64,000 nucleotides of DNA from Flavobacteriales bacterium (GTDB taxonomy: Bacteria; Bacteroidota; Bacteroidia; UBA10329), in contig JAIPBM010000001.1 of the NCBI GenBank assembly GCA_021739695.1, positions 186,001 to 250,000 of the forward strand, written 5' to 3'. A model generated the notes under the pieces. It was not told the origin of the DNA, ran no database searches, and was given only the letters and a program-made list of their open reading frames with translations. Position 1 is the first letter of the stretch; each line of letters opens with the position of its first letter. This document shows positions 1-8,104 of the stretch, one piece after another. A program made the translations under genes and the position numbers.

Positions 1-135
1 CACTTCTTGCGATGCTGTTTTGAGGTCGGAGGCAACAACATTTTTACTGCCGTAAATTGAGCGAAGCTCCATTACGAGTTCGGTACCGATCTGGCCCGAA
101 GCTCCAATCACCAAAATGCCTTTTTTCTTTGTCAT
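1..135 (-). CDS. NAD-dependent epimerase / threonine 3-dehydrogenase-like protein (partial, N-terminus only)
   Basis: Only the first 45 codons lie in the window; the gene runs off the left edge. The visible part is a Rossmann nucleotide-binding start: a short lysine-rich beginning, then a GxxGxxG turn (GASGQIG, residues 10-16), then a strand ending in ASD that would bind the adenosine ribose. The wording ([16 protein letters not shown]) matches the short-chain, epimerase-type L-threonine 3-dehydrogenase common in Bacteroidota, which oxidises threonine to 2-amino-3-ketobutyrate. That specific role is an inference from a short fragment; any extended-SDR epimerase is possible. It is transcribed divergently from the RidA gene. 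Confidence 0.75.
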   Translation of the reverse strand, partial: MTKKKGILVIGASGQIGTELVMELRSIYGSKNVVASDLKTASQEV

Positions 136-157
136 TCGTTGCGTGTTCGCAGGTGGG

Positions 158-165
158 CAAATGTA
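158..165 (-). promoter_or_regulatory. -7 box for the partial epimerase
   Basis: TACATTTG on the minus strand matches the Bacteroidota -7 consensus TAnnTTTG, 22 nt before the ATG at 135. I see no clear -33 TTG. Confidence 0.45.
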
Positions 166-206
166 TCATTTTTCGAAGCCTGAAACGGAACACGAACAGT
201 TCCAAT

Positions 207-233
207 TTGCTTTGGAAGTGGTGTTTATATTTG
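207..233 (+). promoter_or_regulatory. promoter of the RidA gene
   Basis: TTG at 207-209 and TATATTTG at 226-233, spaced 16 bp, fit the Bacteroidota -33/-7 promoter. The box ends 18 nt before the ATG at 252, which supports that start over longer upstream readings. Confidence 0.55.
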
Positions 234-251
234 GGCAAAATTGCGAGAGAA

Positions 252-668
252 ATGAGTGCTTCAAAATTTGATTCGAACCGTGCGCCAGAACCTGTTGGCC
301 TTTATCCGCATGCCCGAAAGGTCGGCCAACTGTTGTTCCTTTCTGGAGTTGGGCCACGAGAGCGCGGAACCAAACAAATTCCTGGAGTGGAATTGGATGA
401 GGGCGGAAATATTCTCTCTTACGATATTGAGAAACAGTGCCATTCGGTATTCAATAATGTGCGAATGATACTGGAAGATGCTGGTTCGAGTTGGGATCAA
501 ATTGTTGATGTAACGGTTTTCCTGACCAACATGAAAGATGATTTCAAGACATACAACCGTGTTTATGCGGAATATTTCAAGGATAATTTGCCTTGCCGTA
601 CTACGGTTGAGATAAACTGTTTGCCAACTCCGATAGGAATTGAGCTGAAGGTGATTGCGACTGTTTAG
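252..668 (+). CDS. RidA family enamine/imine deaminase
   Basis: A 138-residue protein of the RidA/YjgF/UK114 superfamily. These small trimeric enzymes hydrolyse reactive enamine or imine intermediates such as those released by PLP enzymes. The family's conserved arginine is present in CRTTVEI (R116) and the nearby acidic residue in IGIELKV (E131), so it should be a catalytic member. The opening EPVGLYPHARKVG and the long form resemble RidA relatives annotated as 2-aminomuconate deaminase in aromatic catabolism, but no other gene of that pathway is in view. The frame is open further upstream to base 57, but this would overlap the divergent epimerase; the ATG at 252 follows a good promoter. A terminator follows 20 nt after the stop. 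Confidence 0.9.
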   Translation: MSASKFDSNRAPEPVGLYPHARKVGQLLFLSGVGPRERGTKQIPGVELDEGGNILSYDIEKQCHSVFNNVRMILEDAGSSWDQIVDVTVFLTNMKDDFKTYNRVYAEYFKDNLPCRTTVEINCLPTPIGIELKVIATV

Positions 669-688
669 TCGGCTAGCGCGCTTGCGTT

Positions 689-713
689 AAGGATGGAAGC
701 GGCATCCTTTTTT
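689..713 (+). terminator. terminator of the RidA gene
   Basis: Stem AAGGATG / CATCCTT (7 bp, loop gaagcgg) followed by a T run, 20 nt after the RidA stop codon. Confidence 0.7.
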
Positions 714-776
714 CTGACCTCCGCCATCGACTGCGCTCAGGCATCGGCCAGAAAAAAGATATAGCGGACAGCCTGA

Positions 777-794
777 CCCCGATCTTTATCGGGG
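777..794. repeat. short inverted repeat 3' of pyk
   Basis: CCCCGAT cttt ATCGGGG forms a perfect 7-bp hairpin, 27 nt past the pyk stop codon. There is no T run on the minus strand, so it may be a processed 3' hairpin or part of a dispersed repeat rather than a classical terminator. Confidence 0.45.
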
Positions 795-821
795 AAACGC
801 CCAAACAGAATCAATCATAGA

Positions 822-2246
822 TCAATTGACCATGCTCAATTTCATCATGTTTGATTGCCCGCGTTCGGTAATTGGCATGCTGGCAATGTTGATGACGAGG
901 TCGCCTTCTTTTACGAGGCCTTCGCGTTTGAGGCGCAGTTTGAGGTCGGCAATGGTGTGATCGGTGCTTACGTATTTATCGTAAAAGAAGCCGCGAACGC
1001 CCCAAACGAGGCTGAGCATGTTGAGTATGGATCGATTGTCGGTGAAAACGAAGACGTTTGCTTTTGGCCGATAACTGGCAATTTTGAATGCCGTGTAGCC
1101 CGAATTTGTCATTGTGATGATTCCTTTTGCATCTGACTGTTCGGCCAAGCTGACGGACGTTTGGCAAATGGCATCGGTGATGGTGCGGTCGATGCTGGCA
1201 ATGTGATTCACTTTTCTGTAGTAGATGTCGCCTTTGTTCTCTAAATGGCGGATGATGCTGTACATGGCTTTGATAACCATTGTTGGATGATCTCCAACGC
1301 TGGTCTCGCCACTCAGCATAAGTGCATCGGCACCATCGAGAACAGAATTTGCCACATCGTTCACTTCGGCCCGAGTTGGTGCCGGATTGGTGATCATGCT
1401 TTCCATCATTTGCGTGGCAATGATGACCGGCTTCGATTCGTTGAGGCATTTTTTGACGATCTGCTTCTGAACAACGGGAACTTCTTGCATTGGAATTTCC
1501 ACACCCAGATCGCCACGTGCCACCATCACAGCATCTGTTTCGCGAATGATGTTATTGAGGTCTTTAACAGCTTCTGGCTTCTCAATTTTGGCGACCACTT
1601 TGGCTGTTCCGTTGTGCTTTTTGATAAGTTCTTTCAGTTCAATAACATCTTCAGCCTTCCGGACAAACGAAAGTCCAATCCATTCTACATTGTGCTGCAG
1701 GGCAAATTCCAGATCGGCAATATCCTTCTCCGTCAAACAAGGCATTGAGATCTTTGTGTTCGGAAGGTTGACTCCTTTTCTGGATTCCATCATTCCGCCA
1801 TGCTCAACCGATGCGGTAACCTCCGTTTTTCGGTCGGTTCCAGTTACCTGTAAGATCAGTTTTCCATCGTTGATCAGAATGGTGTCGCCTTCTGCCACAT
1901 CTTTCGGAAACTCGGGATAAGAGAGATAGACTTTCTGTGCCGTGCCAACACATTTTTTTGTGGTGATAGTGATCTGATGTCCGCTCCTTATCTCCACTCC
2001 GCCATCAGTCACTTCTCCCAAACGGATCTTTGGTCCTTGAAGGTCGGCCAACAAACCAACGTGCAATCCCAGTTCATCGTTCAGCTCTCGGACGTATTGA
2101 ATCACTTGAAGATGGTCTTCATATTTTCCGTGAGAGAAGTTGAGCCGAGCAATGCTCATTCCGCTATCTATCATGCTTTTCAGCACTTCCTTTGATGACG
2201 ATGCCGGGCCAATGGTGGCTATGATCTTTGTCTTATTGAAACTCAT
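822..2246 (-). CDS. pyk: pyruvate kinase
   Basis: 474 residues, the usual bacterial length. It converts phosphoenolpyruvate and ADP to pyruvate and ATP, the last step of glycolysis. The N-terminus carries IATIGPASSS and ARLNFSHG (substrate and potassium-site region), then the B-domain, then KIEKPEAV with the catalytic lysine and metal-binding glutamate, and ATQMMESM...PTRAEVNDVANSVLDGAD, the family signature. The C-terminal regulatory domain is complete. The ATG shares its A with the TAA stop of the upstream IPExxxVDY gene, so the two are translationally coupled. It is the last gene of the leftward acpP-fabF-rnc-IPExxxVDY-pyk block, an order I recognise from other Bacteroidota. Confidence 0.98.
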   Translation of the reverse strand: MSFNKTKIIATIGPASSSKEVLKSMIDSGMSIARLNFSHGKYEDHLQVIQYVRELNDELGLHVGLLADLQGPKIRLGEVTDGGVEIRSGHQITITTKKCVGTAQKVYLSYPEFPKDVAEGDTILINDGKLILQVTGTDRKTEVTASVEHGGMMESRKGVNLPNTKISMPCLTEKDIADLEFALQHNVEWIGLSFVRKAEDVIELKELIKKHNGTAKVVAKIEKPEAVKDLNNIIRETDAVMVARGDLGVEIPMQEVPVVQKQIVKKCLNESKPVIIATQMMESMITNPAPTRAEVNDVANSVLDGADALMLSGETSVGDHPTMVIKAMYSIIRHLENKGDIYYRKVNHIASIDRTITDAICQTSVSLAEQSDAKGIITMTNSGYTAFKIASYRPKANVFVFTDNRSILNMLSLVWGVRGFFYDKYVSTDHTIADLKLRLKREGLVKEGDLVINIASMPITERGQSNMMKLSMVN

Positions 2247-2713
2247 TAATGCATAAGATTTAAGTATGATTTCAATGCTCCAGTATCAACTCGCTGGGCT
2301 GCATTTATCAGTGGTATCAGGTTTAATTGATCTTCAATTTCTGCCAGTTCAAACTCATCGAACTGACCATAGGCCTGAAAGAAATAATCAACCTTGGTCA
2401 ACTCTGGAATGAGCAACTCAGGCTGCTCCGTTGCAAACAGGTCTCCAGCCTTTGCAACCAGATCTTTGATCAACGGTTGATTGCTGATCAAAAAATATTC
2501 CTTGTGTGTCACCTCGTCTTCATACATGAATTGAGCATAGGTTGGCAAATGTGGTTTTTCTGGGTCTTCCAAGAAATCGCGCACCCGTTTAAAAGCACAT
2601 TTAAAGTGCTCATTCAAGGCATAACACAATCTGTAATCTTTCTGGTGACAATAGATATGAAACAACTCAAAGTCGGGTTCCTGAGGTAGCCATTCAGATG
2701 CGTTCAGTTTCAT
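2246..2713 (-). CDS. IPExxxVDY family protein
   Basis: 155-residue soluble protein with the family's name motif as IPELTKVDYF near residue 103. The family is restricted to Bacteroidota and has no known biochemical role. What is characteristic is its position between rnc and pyk, seen here. Its stop overlaps the pyk start by one base. A TACCTTTG -7 box lies 10 nt before its ATG, so it and pyk may have their own transcript besides any read-through from rnc. No signal peptide, membrane segment or catalytic motif is visible. Confidence 0.9.
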   Translation of the reverse strand: MKLNASEWLPQEPDFELFHIYCHQKDYRLCYALNEHFKCAFKRVRDFLEDPEKPHLPTYAQFMYEDEVTHKEYFLISNQPLIKDLVAKAGDLFATEQPELLIPELTKVDYFFQAYGQFDEFELAEIEDQLNLIPLINAAQRVDTGALKSYLNLMH

Positions 2714-2723
2714 AGCCGTGTTC

Positions 2724-2731
2724 CAAAGGTA
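2724..2731 (-). promoter_or_regulatory. -7 box for the IPExxxVDY-pyk unit
   Basis: TACCTTTG on the minus strand matches TAnnTTTG, 10 nt before the ATG at 2713. Confidence 0.45.
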
Positions 2732-2779
2732 TCATTGATCAGGCAGACAAACGAAGCCTTTCTGACAAATGATGGTTTC

Positions 2780-3499
2780 TTAAACTTCGATATTGAGCTT
2801 TTCGCAAGCTGCCTTTGCCGCTGCCTGCTCTGCCAGCTTTTTTGTGCGGTCAATTCCTTCTCCGCAAACTTCACCATCAATCATTAATGCAATGGCAAAA
2901 GATGGACGATGACCATCAATGGTCTGGCTCATCACGGTGAACTCAAACTGATGCTTGTCTTTCTGGCACCACTCAATCACTCTGCTCTTGAAATTGGCGT
3001 CTTCTTTCAGAAGCTGTTCAAGATCGATGAAATGATCGATCATTCGGTCTAGAATGAACTTTTCGGCATGAGTATATCCGCGATCGAGAAAGATTGCTCC
3101 CACAAGTGCTTCCAGTGCATCTCCGCCAAGCGATGAACTCGTTCTATTGTTCTCTGCGCTCTTATTCACCATTTCGGGCAAGCCAAGTTTGCGCGAAAGG
3201 CCATTCAGGTTTTTCCTACTTACAACCTTTGATCTGGTTTCGGTCAGGAATCCTTCATTTTCAAATGGATATCGTTTAAACAGATATTTGGCAACAACGG
3301 CACTGATCACCGCATCTCCCAAAAACTCCAAGCGTTCATTGCTTACAAGTGTTCCGTCCGATAGTTTTTCACCGGCAGACCGATGAATCAGTGCCAAACG
3401 GTAAATGGAAATGTTCTTTGGAGTAAATCCCAATATATTCCGCAACGCCTGGCTCAGTTCCTTGTCTTTTCTGAAAAAGCTGCGCAGGGTGTCGAGCAA
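2780..3499 (-). CDS. rnc: ribonuclease III
   Basis: 239 residues. RNase III cuts double-stranded RNA, processing rRNA precursors and structured mRNAs. The catalytic signature RLEFLGDAVISAV lies near residues 56-68, with the second acidic cluster in GGDALEALVGAIFLDRG (E in EALVGA). The C-terminal double-stranded RNA-binding domain ends with the alanine-rich helix AEQAAAKAACEKL. The start appears to be TTG (TTG CTC GAC), since no ATG is in frame between the fabF stop and the conserved FFRKDKELSQALRN segment; an even rarer codon slightly upstream cannot be ruled out. It begins 11 nt after fabF. Confidence 0.97.
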   Translation of the reverse strand: MLDTLRSFFRKDKELSQALRNILGFTPKNISIYRLALIHRSAGEKLSDGTLVSNERLEFLGDAVISAVVAKYLFKRYPFENEGFLTETRSKVVSRKNLNGLSRKLGLPEMVNKSAENNRTSSSLGGDALEALVGAIFLDRGYTHAEKFILDRMIDHFIDLEQLLKEDANFKSRVIEWCQKDKHQFEFTVMSQTIDGHRPSFAIALMIDGEVCGEGIDRTKKLAEQAAAKAACEKLNIEV

Positions 3500-3510
3500 T
3501 GGAATCCGGT

Positions 3511-4764
3511 TTATAGAACGAACTTTTTAACGATGATGGAAGCGTTGTGTCCTCCAAAGCCAAAGGTGTTGCTGATGGCAGCATTCACCACACGTTTTTG
3601 AGCTTGGTTGAAGGTAAAATTCAACTTCGGATCAAAGGCTGGATCATCTGTAAAATGATTGATGGTTGGAGGAACAAGATCGTTCTTCACCGACATAACG
3701 CAAGCAATGGCCTCAATGGCTCCTGCCGCACCAAGCAAATGGCCCGTCATGGATTTGGTTGAGCTGATGTTCAGATTGTACGCGTCAGTCCCAAAAACTT
3801 CCTTGATGGCTTTCGACTCGGCAATATCACCTAGCGGAGTACTTGTTCCATGCACGTTGATGTAGTCAATATCGCTAGGCTTCAACCCTGCATCGCGCAA
3901 TGCGCTCCTCATTACATTGATAGCTCCCAATCCCTCTGGATGTGGCGCAGTTATATGATGTGCATCGGCACTCATTCCGCCACCAACTATCTCTGCATAG
4001 ATCTTCGCTCCACGTGCCAAGGCATGTTCCAATTCCTCTACAATAAGACAACCTGATCCTTCGCCAAGCACAAAACCGTCACGGTCAAGGTCAAATGGGC
4101 GCGATGCCGTTTCGGGCGAATCGTTGCGTTGTGAAAGTGCTTTCATGGCGTTGAAACCGCCAACTCCTGCTTGTGTTACCGCAGCTTCAGACCCACCGGT
4201 AACGAAAATGTCCGCCATTCCCAAACGGATGTAATTGAACGAATCAATCAACGAATTGGTAGATGACGCACACGCAGAAACGGTCGTGAAATTAGGTCCG
4301 CGCAAGTTCCATTTCATAGAAATGTGGCCTGCGGCAATGTCTGCGATCATCTTCGGAATGAAGAAAGGATTGAATCGCGGTGTTCCATCTCCAAGCGCAA
4401 ATTCGCTGCACTCATCATAGAATGTCTTCAAACCTCCGATTCCCGAACCCCAGATCACACCGGCACGGTCATGATCGATGAGCTCTTCGTTCAATCCAGC
4501 GTCAGCCCAAGCTTCTGTAGCAGTCACCAATGCATACTGCGCATAAGGATCGAGTTTCCGCGCTTCCTTACGGTCAAAATGTGCTTCAGGGTCGAAGTTC
4601 TTCACCTCGCAGGCAAACTGCGTTTTGAACTTCGATGCATCGAAATGCGTGATGGGAGCAGCGCCACTTTTGCCAGCAATAAGGTTTTCCCAATACTCTG
4701 TAAGCGAATTGCCTACCGGAGTAAGGGCTCCCATGCCTGTAATAACTGCGCGTTTTAGCTCCAT
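3511..4764 (-). CDS. fabF: 3-oxoacyl-[acyl-carrier-protein] synthase II
   Basis: 417 residues, normal for KAS II. It condenses malonyl-ACP with acyl-ACP to elongate fatty acids. The catalytic cysteine sits in SACASSTNS, and the two histidines in HGTSTPLGD and MTGHLLGAAG; the fold-typical FGFGGHN lies at the C-terminus. It follows acpP at 76 bp, with a stable hairpin in the gap that may set the ACP-to-FabF ratio. rnc follows after 11 nt. Confidence 0.98.
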   Translation of the reverse strand: MELKRAVITGMGALTPVGNSLTEYWENLIAGKSGAAPITHFDASKFKTQFACEVKNFDPEAHFDRKEARKLDPYAQYALVTATEAWADAGLNEELIDHDRAGVIWGSGIGGLKTFYDECSEFALGDGTPRFNPFFIPKMIADIAAGHISMKWNLRGPNFTTVSACASSTNSLIDSFNYIRLGMADIFVTGGSEAAVTQAGVGGFNAMKALSQRNDSPETASRPFDLDRDGFVLGEGSGCLIVEELEHALARGAKIYAEIVGGGMSADAHHITAPHPEGLGAINVMRSALRDAGLKPSDIDYINVHGTSTPLGDIAESKAIKEVFGTDAYNLNISSTKSMTGHLLGAAGAIEAIACVMSVKNDLVPPTINHFTDDPAFDPKLNFTFNQAQKRVVNAAISNTFGFGGHNASIIVKKFVL

Positions 4765-4776
4765 TATTAACTTAAA

Positions 4777-4816
4777 TACCCGCTTCCCAGCGTTGGATAA
4801 CGTTAGGAAGCGGGTA
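4777..4816 (-). terminator. hairpin between acpP and fabF (possible attenuator)
   Basis: TACCCGCTTCC pairs with GGAAGCGGGTA, an 11-bp perfect stem, with a further inner pairing CGTT/AACG. On the transcribed strand it lies between the acpP stop and the fabF start and is followed by a weak T-rich stretch. It could be a partial terminator or an RNA-stability hairpin giving more acpP than fabF mRNA. Confidence 0.6.
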
Positions 4817-4840
4817 ATTTTTCCTCGTTAGAGGAGAAGG

Positions 4841-5077
4841 TTACTTAGCGTTTTCTTCGATGTATTTGATCGCTTCGCCAACGGTACCGATGTTTTCAGC
4901 CTGATCGTCTGGAATAGCGATGTTGAACTCTTTCTCAAATTCCATGATCAGCTCAACCGTATCCAAAGAATCTGCTCCCAGATCATTTGTGAAGCTAGCC
5001 TCAGGTGTCACTTCGTTCTCATCGACACCCAATTTATCAACGATTATAGCTTTTACTCTTGATGCAATATCAGACAT
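4841..5077 (-). CDS. acpP: acyl carrier protein
   Basis: 78 residues, very acidic, all-helical as expected. It carries the growing acyl chain on 4'-phosphopantetheine attached to the serine of [10 protein letters not shown] (near residue 37). The ATG is well supported by a complete Bacteroidota promoter 35 nt upstream. It is the first gene of the leftward fatty-acid block, immediately before fabF. Confidence 0.98.
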   Translation of the reverse strand: MSDIASRVKAIIVDKLGVDENEVTPEASFTNDLGADSLDTVELIMEFEKEFNIAIPDDQAENIGTVGEAIKYIEENAK

Positions 5078-5111
5078 GATTATCTGCTTTTGGTAGGTTT
5101 TTTTATCGCTG

Positions 5112-5139
5112 CAAACTTAAACAAAATTCAATTCTACAA
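5112..5139 (-). promoter_or_regulatory. promoter of acpP
   Basis: On the minus strand, TTG at 5139-5137 and TAAGTTTG at 5119-5112, spaced 17 bp, match the -33/-7 consensus. The box ends 34 nt before the acpP ATG. Confidence 0.65.
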
Positions 5140-5203
5140 ACGTTAGTTCCAAGTGGCGACCGTCCGCTGGTAGGTCTCGCCCTATTCCACACATAAAAGC
5201 GTT

Positions 5204-5275
5204 CTCATTTTCAAGCACATAGCAACCCAATTAATCGGGTAGCTTAACAATTATTAAGACGTGCTTAAAAATGAG
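5204..5275. repeat. 15-bp inverted repeat in the acpP-tolC gap
   Basis: CTCATTTTCAAGCAC (5204-5218) and GTGCTTAAAAATGAG (5261-5275) are inverted copies with one mismatch, separated by 42 bp. The spacer has its own small pairs, CTTAA/TTAAG and CCGATT-like halves. The element sits between the acpP promoter and the divergent tolC promoter. Confidence 0.6.
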
Positions 5276-5300
5276 CCTGAAGCTGCCGCGCTCATTTGGT

Positions 5301-5308
5301 TAATTTTG
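5301..5308 (+). promoter_or_regulatory. -7 box for the TolC-HlyD-TsaB operon
   Basis: TAATTTTG matches TAnnTTTG and ends 4 nt before the GTG at 5313, the spacing expected for a leaderless mRNA. I see no good -33 TTG. Confidence 0.5.
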
Positions 5309-5312
5309 GCGC

Positions 5313-6683
5313 GTGAAAACAGGAAGCATGCATTTAGCAAGAATATCAGCCATTGTCCTTGTATCCATTCTAAGCTTATTCTCTACTGAGATAATGGCCC
5401 AAGACGAATGGACATTGGAACGATGCATAGAACACGCACTCGAACACAACATACAGATCAAGCAGTCTGCGCTGCAAGAGGAATCGGCACGATTGGACAA
5501 AACCCAATCGCTGGCACAACTGTTCCCATCGCTCAATGCGAACTCGAGTTTCAACGTAAACTTCGGACGGAACATTGACTTCGTGACCAATACGTACGTA
5601 AACCAGCAGATCAACAACAACAGCTACGGAGCTTCCAGCAGCGTGACCTTGTTCAATGGTTTCAGCCTTCTTAACTCATTCAAACAATCGCAAGTTGACC
5701 TGAAATCTGCAGGTTACGACCTAGATGGTTTGAGCAACGACATCAGCCTGAACATTGCCACTGCTTTCATGCAGATCATGTTCAATGAAGAGCTTCTTGG
5801 CGTGGCACAAGACCAATATGAAGTGACCAAAGAGCAATTGATCCGAACTCAAAAGATGGTTGATGCTGGTTCTATTCCTGCTGGAAACGCCTATGATGTG
5901 GAAGCACAATTGGCTTCGAATGAACTGCAGATCGTGACTGCAGAAAATGCACTCAACACCTCTGTTCTTACGCTGAAGCAAATGTTGAATCTGCCAGCAT
6001 CAGAAAAATTCAGGATTAAAAGGCCAGAAATGGACCTTCCGCTTGAAGACATGAGCGCTACAACGGCTGGCACCATTTACGATCAAGCGTTGAACAATTG
6101 GCCGAAAATAAAAGCACGCGAATCGCGCTTGGAAAGCGCAAGAAAAGGAGAGAAGATTGCATTCGCGTCTTACACTCCTACGTTAAGTGCCAACGCATCG
6201 GTCAACACCCGATATTCCAGCGCAACTTCGTTCGGAGGAACGAGAGATTCATATCAAGATCAGCTGAAAAACAATATTGGTGAGAACATCGGATTTTCGT
6301 TGTCTATACCCGTTTTTAACGGACTACGAAGCAGAACCTCTGTTGGCAAGGCGCGCCTAAGCAGAATAAATGCAGAGCTTTCTCTTCAGGATGAGAAGAA
6401 CAAACTCTTTTCGTCTGTACAACAAGCATATAATGATGCGCAATCTTCAAAACGTCAATTTGATGCCAGTACCAAAAGCGTGAACGCAATGGACAAAGCA
6501 TTTGAATACGCCCAGCAGCGCTATGCGGTTGGAATGACGAATACCTTGGAATTCAATACCGCATCCAACAATCTTTCGCGTGCGAAATCTGAGTTGCTAC
6601 GCTCTAAATTCGACTACATTTTCAAAATGAAGGTGCTGGATTTCTACCAAGGCAAAGCCATTACCTTTGATCCAACCAAATGA
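5313..6683 (+). CDS. TolC family outer-membrane efflux protein
   Basis: 456 residues. TolC-type proteins form trimeric outer-membrane and periplasmic channels for efflux pumps or type I secretion. A signal peptide spans about residues 6-30 and ends before QDEWTLERCIEHALEHN, the typical first segment of mature Bacteroidota TolC proteins. Two internally similar halves of long helices and strands follow (NVNFGRNIDF, GFSLSIPVFNGLRSR). The start is probably GTG at 5313, 4 nt after a -7 box; an in-frame ATG at 5328 is the alternative. The stop overlaps the start of the adaptor gene by 4 nt (ATGA), so the two are coupled. Confidence 0.95.
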   Translation: MKTGSMHLARISAIVLVSILSLFSTEIMAQDEWTLERCIEHALEHNIQIKQSALQEESARLDKTQSLAQLFPSLNANSSFNVNFGRNIDFVTNTYVNQQINNNSYGASSSVTLFNGFSLLNSFKQSQVDLKSAGYDLDGLSNDISLNIATAFMQIMFNEELLGVAQDQYEVTKEQLIRTQKMVDAGSIPAGNAYDVEAQLASNELQIVTAENALNTSVLTLKQMLNLPASEKFRIKRPEMDLPLEDMSATTAGTIYDQALNNWPKIKARESRLESARKGEKIAFASYTPTLSANASVNTRYSSATSFGGTRDSYQDQLKNNIGENIGFSLSIPVFNGLRSRTSVGKARLSRINAELSLQDEKNKLFSSVQQAYNDAQSSKRQFDASTKSVNAMDKAFEYAQQRYAVGMTNTLEFNTASNNLSRAKSELLRSKFDYIFKMKVLDFYQGKAITFDPTK

Positions 6684-8089
6684 AAAACAATAAGACTCTT
6701 GTATTACTGGTGGCCACCGTTGTTGTGCTGCTTGTGGTTGCATTAATTGCCAAAAAGAAAGGATTTGTTGGTGGAGCTCCGGCCACAAAGGTGGCTGTTG
6801 AAGAAGTTGCCAAACGAAGCATCATAGAAACCGTTTCTGCCAGCGGAAAGATCCAATCTGAATCGGAAGTAATCATCAGCCCAGACGTTTCTGGAGAGAT
6901 CATGGAACTGCCTGTAAAGGAAGGCGATAAGGTGAAGGAAGGTCAATTACTCGTGAAGATCGATCCAGACATTCAGCAATCGAATGTTGAGCGCTTGGAA
7001 GCTGCATTGAATACGAGCAAAGCAAATTTCGCGAACGCGAAATCGCGTTTAACGCAATCTGAGTCACGTCTCATCAATTCTAAAGCCAACTACGAACGAA
7101 TTAAAAAACTGTTCGAGGATAAAGTGGTGGCTCAATCAGAAATTGATGCCACGACCAGCGAGTACGAAGTGGCAAAGAGCGAAGTTGAAGCTTCGCGCCA
7201 AAGCATGGAAGCGAGTCGATTCAGTGTGAAAAGTGCAGAAGCTGCGTTGAAGGAAGCTGAGAAAAGCCTTACCAGAACCGAGATCTATTCTCCAGTAAAC
7301 GGTACCATTTCCAAGCTCAATTTCGAAAAAGGAGAACGCGTTGTGGGAACCACTCAAATGCAAGGTTCAGAGATCATGACCATTGCCGATCTGGATGAAA
7401 TGGAGGTTACCGTTGAGGTGAATGAGAACGACATTATCCGTGTTGGCTTTCAGGACACCTGTGATATTGAAGTAGATGCCTATTTAGGAAAGACCTTCAA
7501 AGGAATCGTTACCAATATCGCCAATTCGGCCATGTCTTCTGGTATGGGAACCGATCAGATCACCAATTTTGAGGTGAAAGTTCGAATTCTCCGTTCTTCC
7601 TATGCTTCGTTGGTGAATGAAAAGCAACCTGACCAATCTCCTTTCCGACCTGGAATGAGCGCAACGGTTGACATCCGCACCAGAGAAGTGAAAGATGTGT
7701 TGTCTGTTCCTATTCAGGCAGTTACAACCCGAAGCAAGAAGGATTTGGAAGCAAAGGATGACGAAGGCGAAGCAGAGCGACAAAACAGACGTAAAGGGCC
7801 TGCTTCTGAAGACGAAGATGAAGCAGAAACGGTGGACAAGACAGCCGTGGTGGAAGATGCCATTGAGCTCATTTTTGTGGTTGAAGACGGAGAAGTTGTA
7901 GCCAAAGTTGTGAAAACAGGTATTCAGGATAATGAGTTCATTGAACTGATTTCGGGAGCTGAACTGGGCGATAAAGTGGTTACCGCGCCATACCGCGCCA
8001 TATCGAAGAAGCTCAACCCGGGCGATGCTGTTGAAGTTGTGACCAAAGAAGAACTGTACAGCGCCAAGGAAGACGGAGCGGCAGAGTGA
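6680..8089 (+). CDS. HlyD/MacA-type periplasmic adaptor subunit
   Basis: 469 residues. Membrane-fusion adaptors bridge an inner-membrane transporter to TolC. One N-terminal membrane segment (about residues 5-24, VLLVATVVVLLVVALIA) is followed by a lipoyl half (GEIMELPVKEGDKVKEGQLL), a long coiled-coil hairpin (about residues 100-200) rich in Ala, Ser and Glu, the second lipoyl half (SPVNGTISKLN) and beta-barrel domains. An unusual acidic, lysine-rich insert lies near residues 350-395 between barrel and C-terminal domain. The usual ABC ATPase and permease partners are not next to it; tsaB follows instead, so the transporter must be encoded elsewhere. Confidence 0.93.
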   Translation: MKNNKTLVLLVATVVVLLVVALIAKKKGFVGGAPATKVAVEEVAKRSIIETVSASGKIQSESEVIISPDVSGEIMELPVKEGDKVKEGQLLVKIDPDIQQSNVERLEAALNTSKANFANAKSRLTQSESRLINSKANYERIKKLFEDKVVAQSEIDATTSEYEVAKSEVEASRQSMEASRFSVKSAEAALKEAEKSLTRTEIYSPVNGTISKLNFEKGERVVGTTQMQGSEIMTIADLDEMEVTVEVNENDIIRVGFQDTCDIEVDAYLGKTFKGIVTNIANSAMSSGMGTDQITNFEVKVRILRSSYASLVNEKQPDQSPFRPGMSATVDIRTREVKDVLSVPIQAVTTRSKKDLEAKDDEGEAERQNRRKGPASEDEDEAETVDKTAVVEDAIELIFVVEDGEVVAKVVKTGIQDNEFIELISGAELGDKVVTAPYRAISKKLNPGDAVEVVTKEELYSAKEDGAAE

Positions 8090-8104
8090 TCATTGATCGT
8101 TCCA

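Noticed and set aside
57-251. N-terminal extension of the RidA gene
   Set aside because: It would overlap the divergent epimerase and its promoter, and RidA proteins begin near residue 1 of the ATG at 252.
976-1449. 157-codon open frame antisense-shifted within pyk
   Set aside because: A shadow of pyk on the same strand in another frame, with His/Arg-rich nonsense composition.
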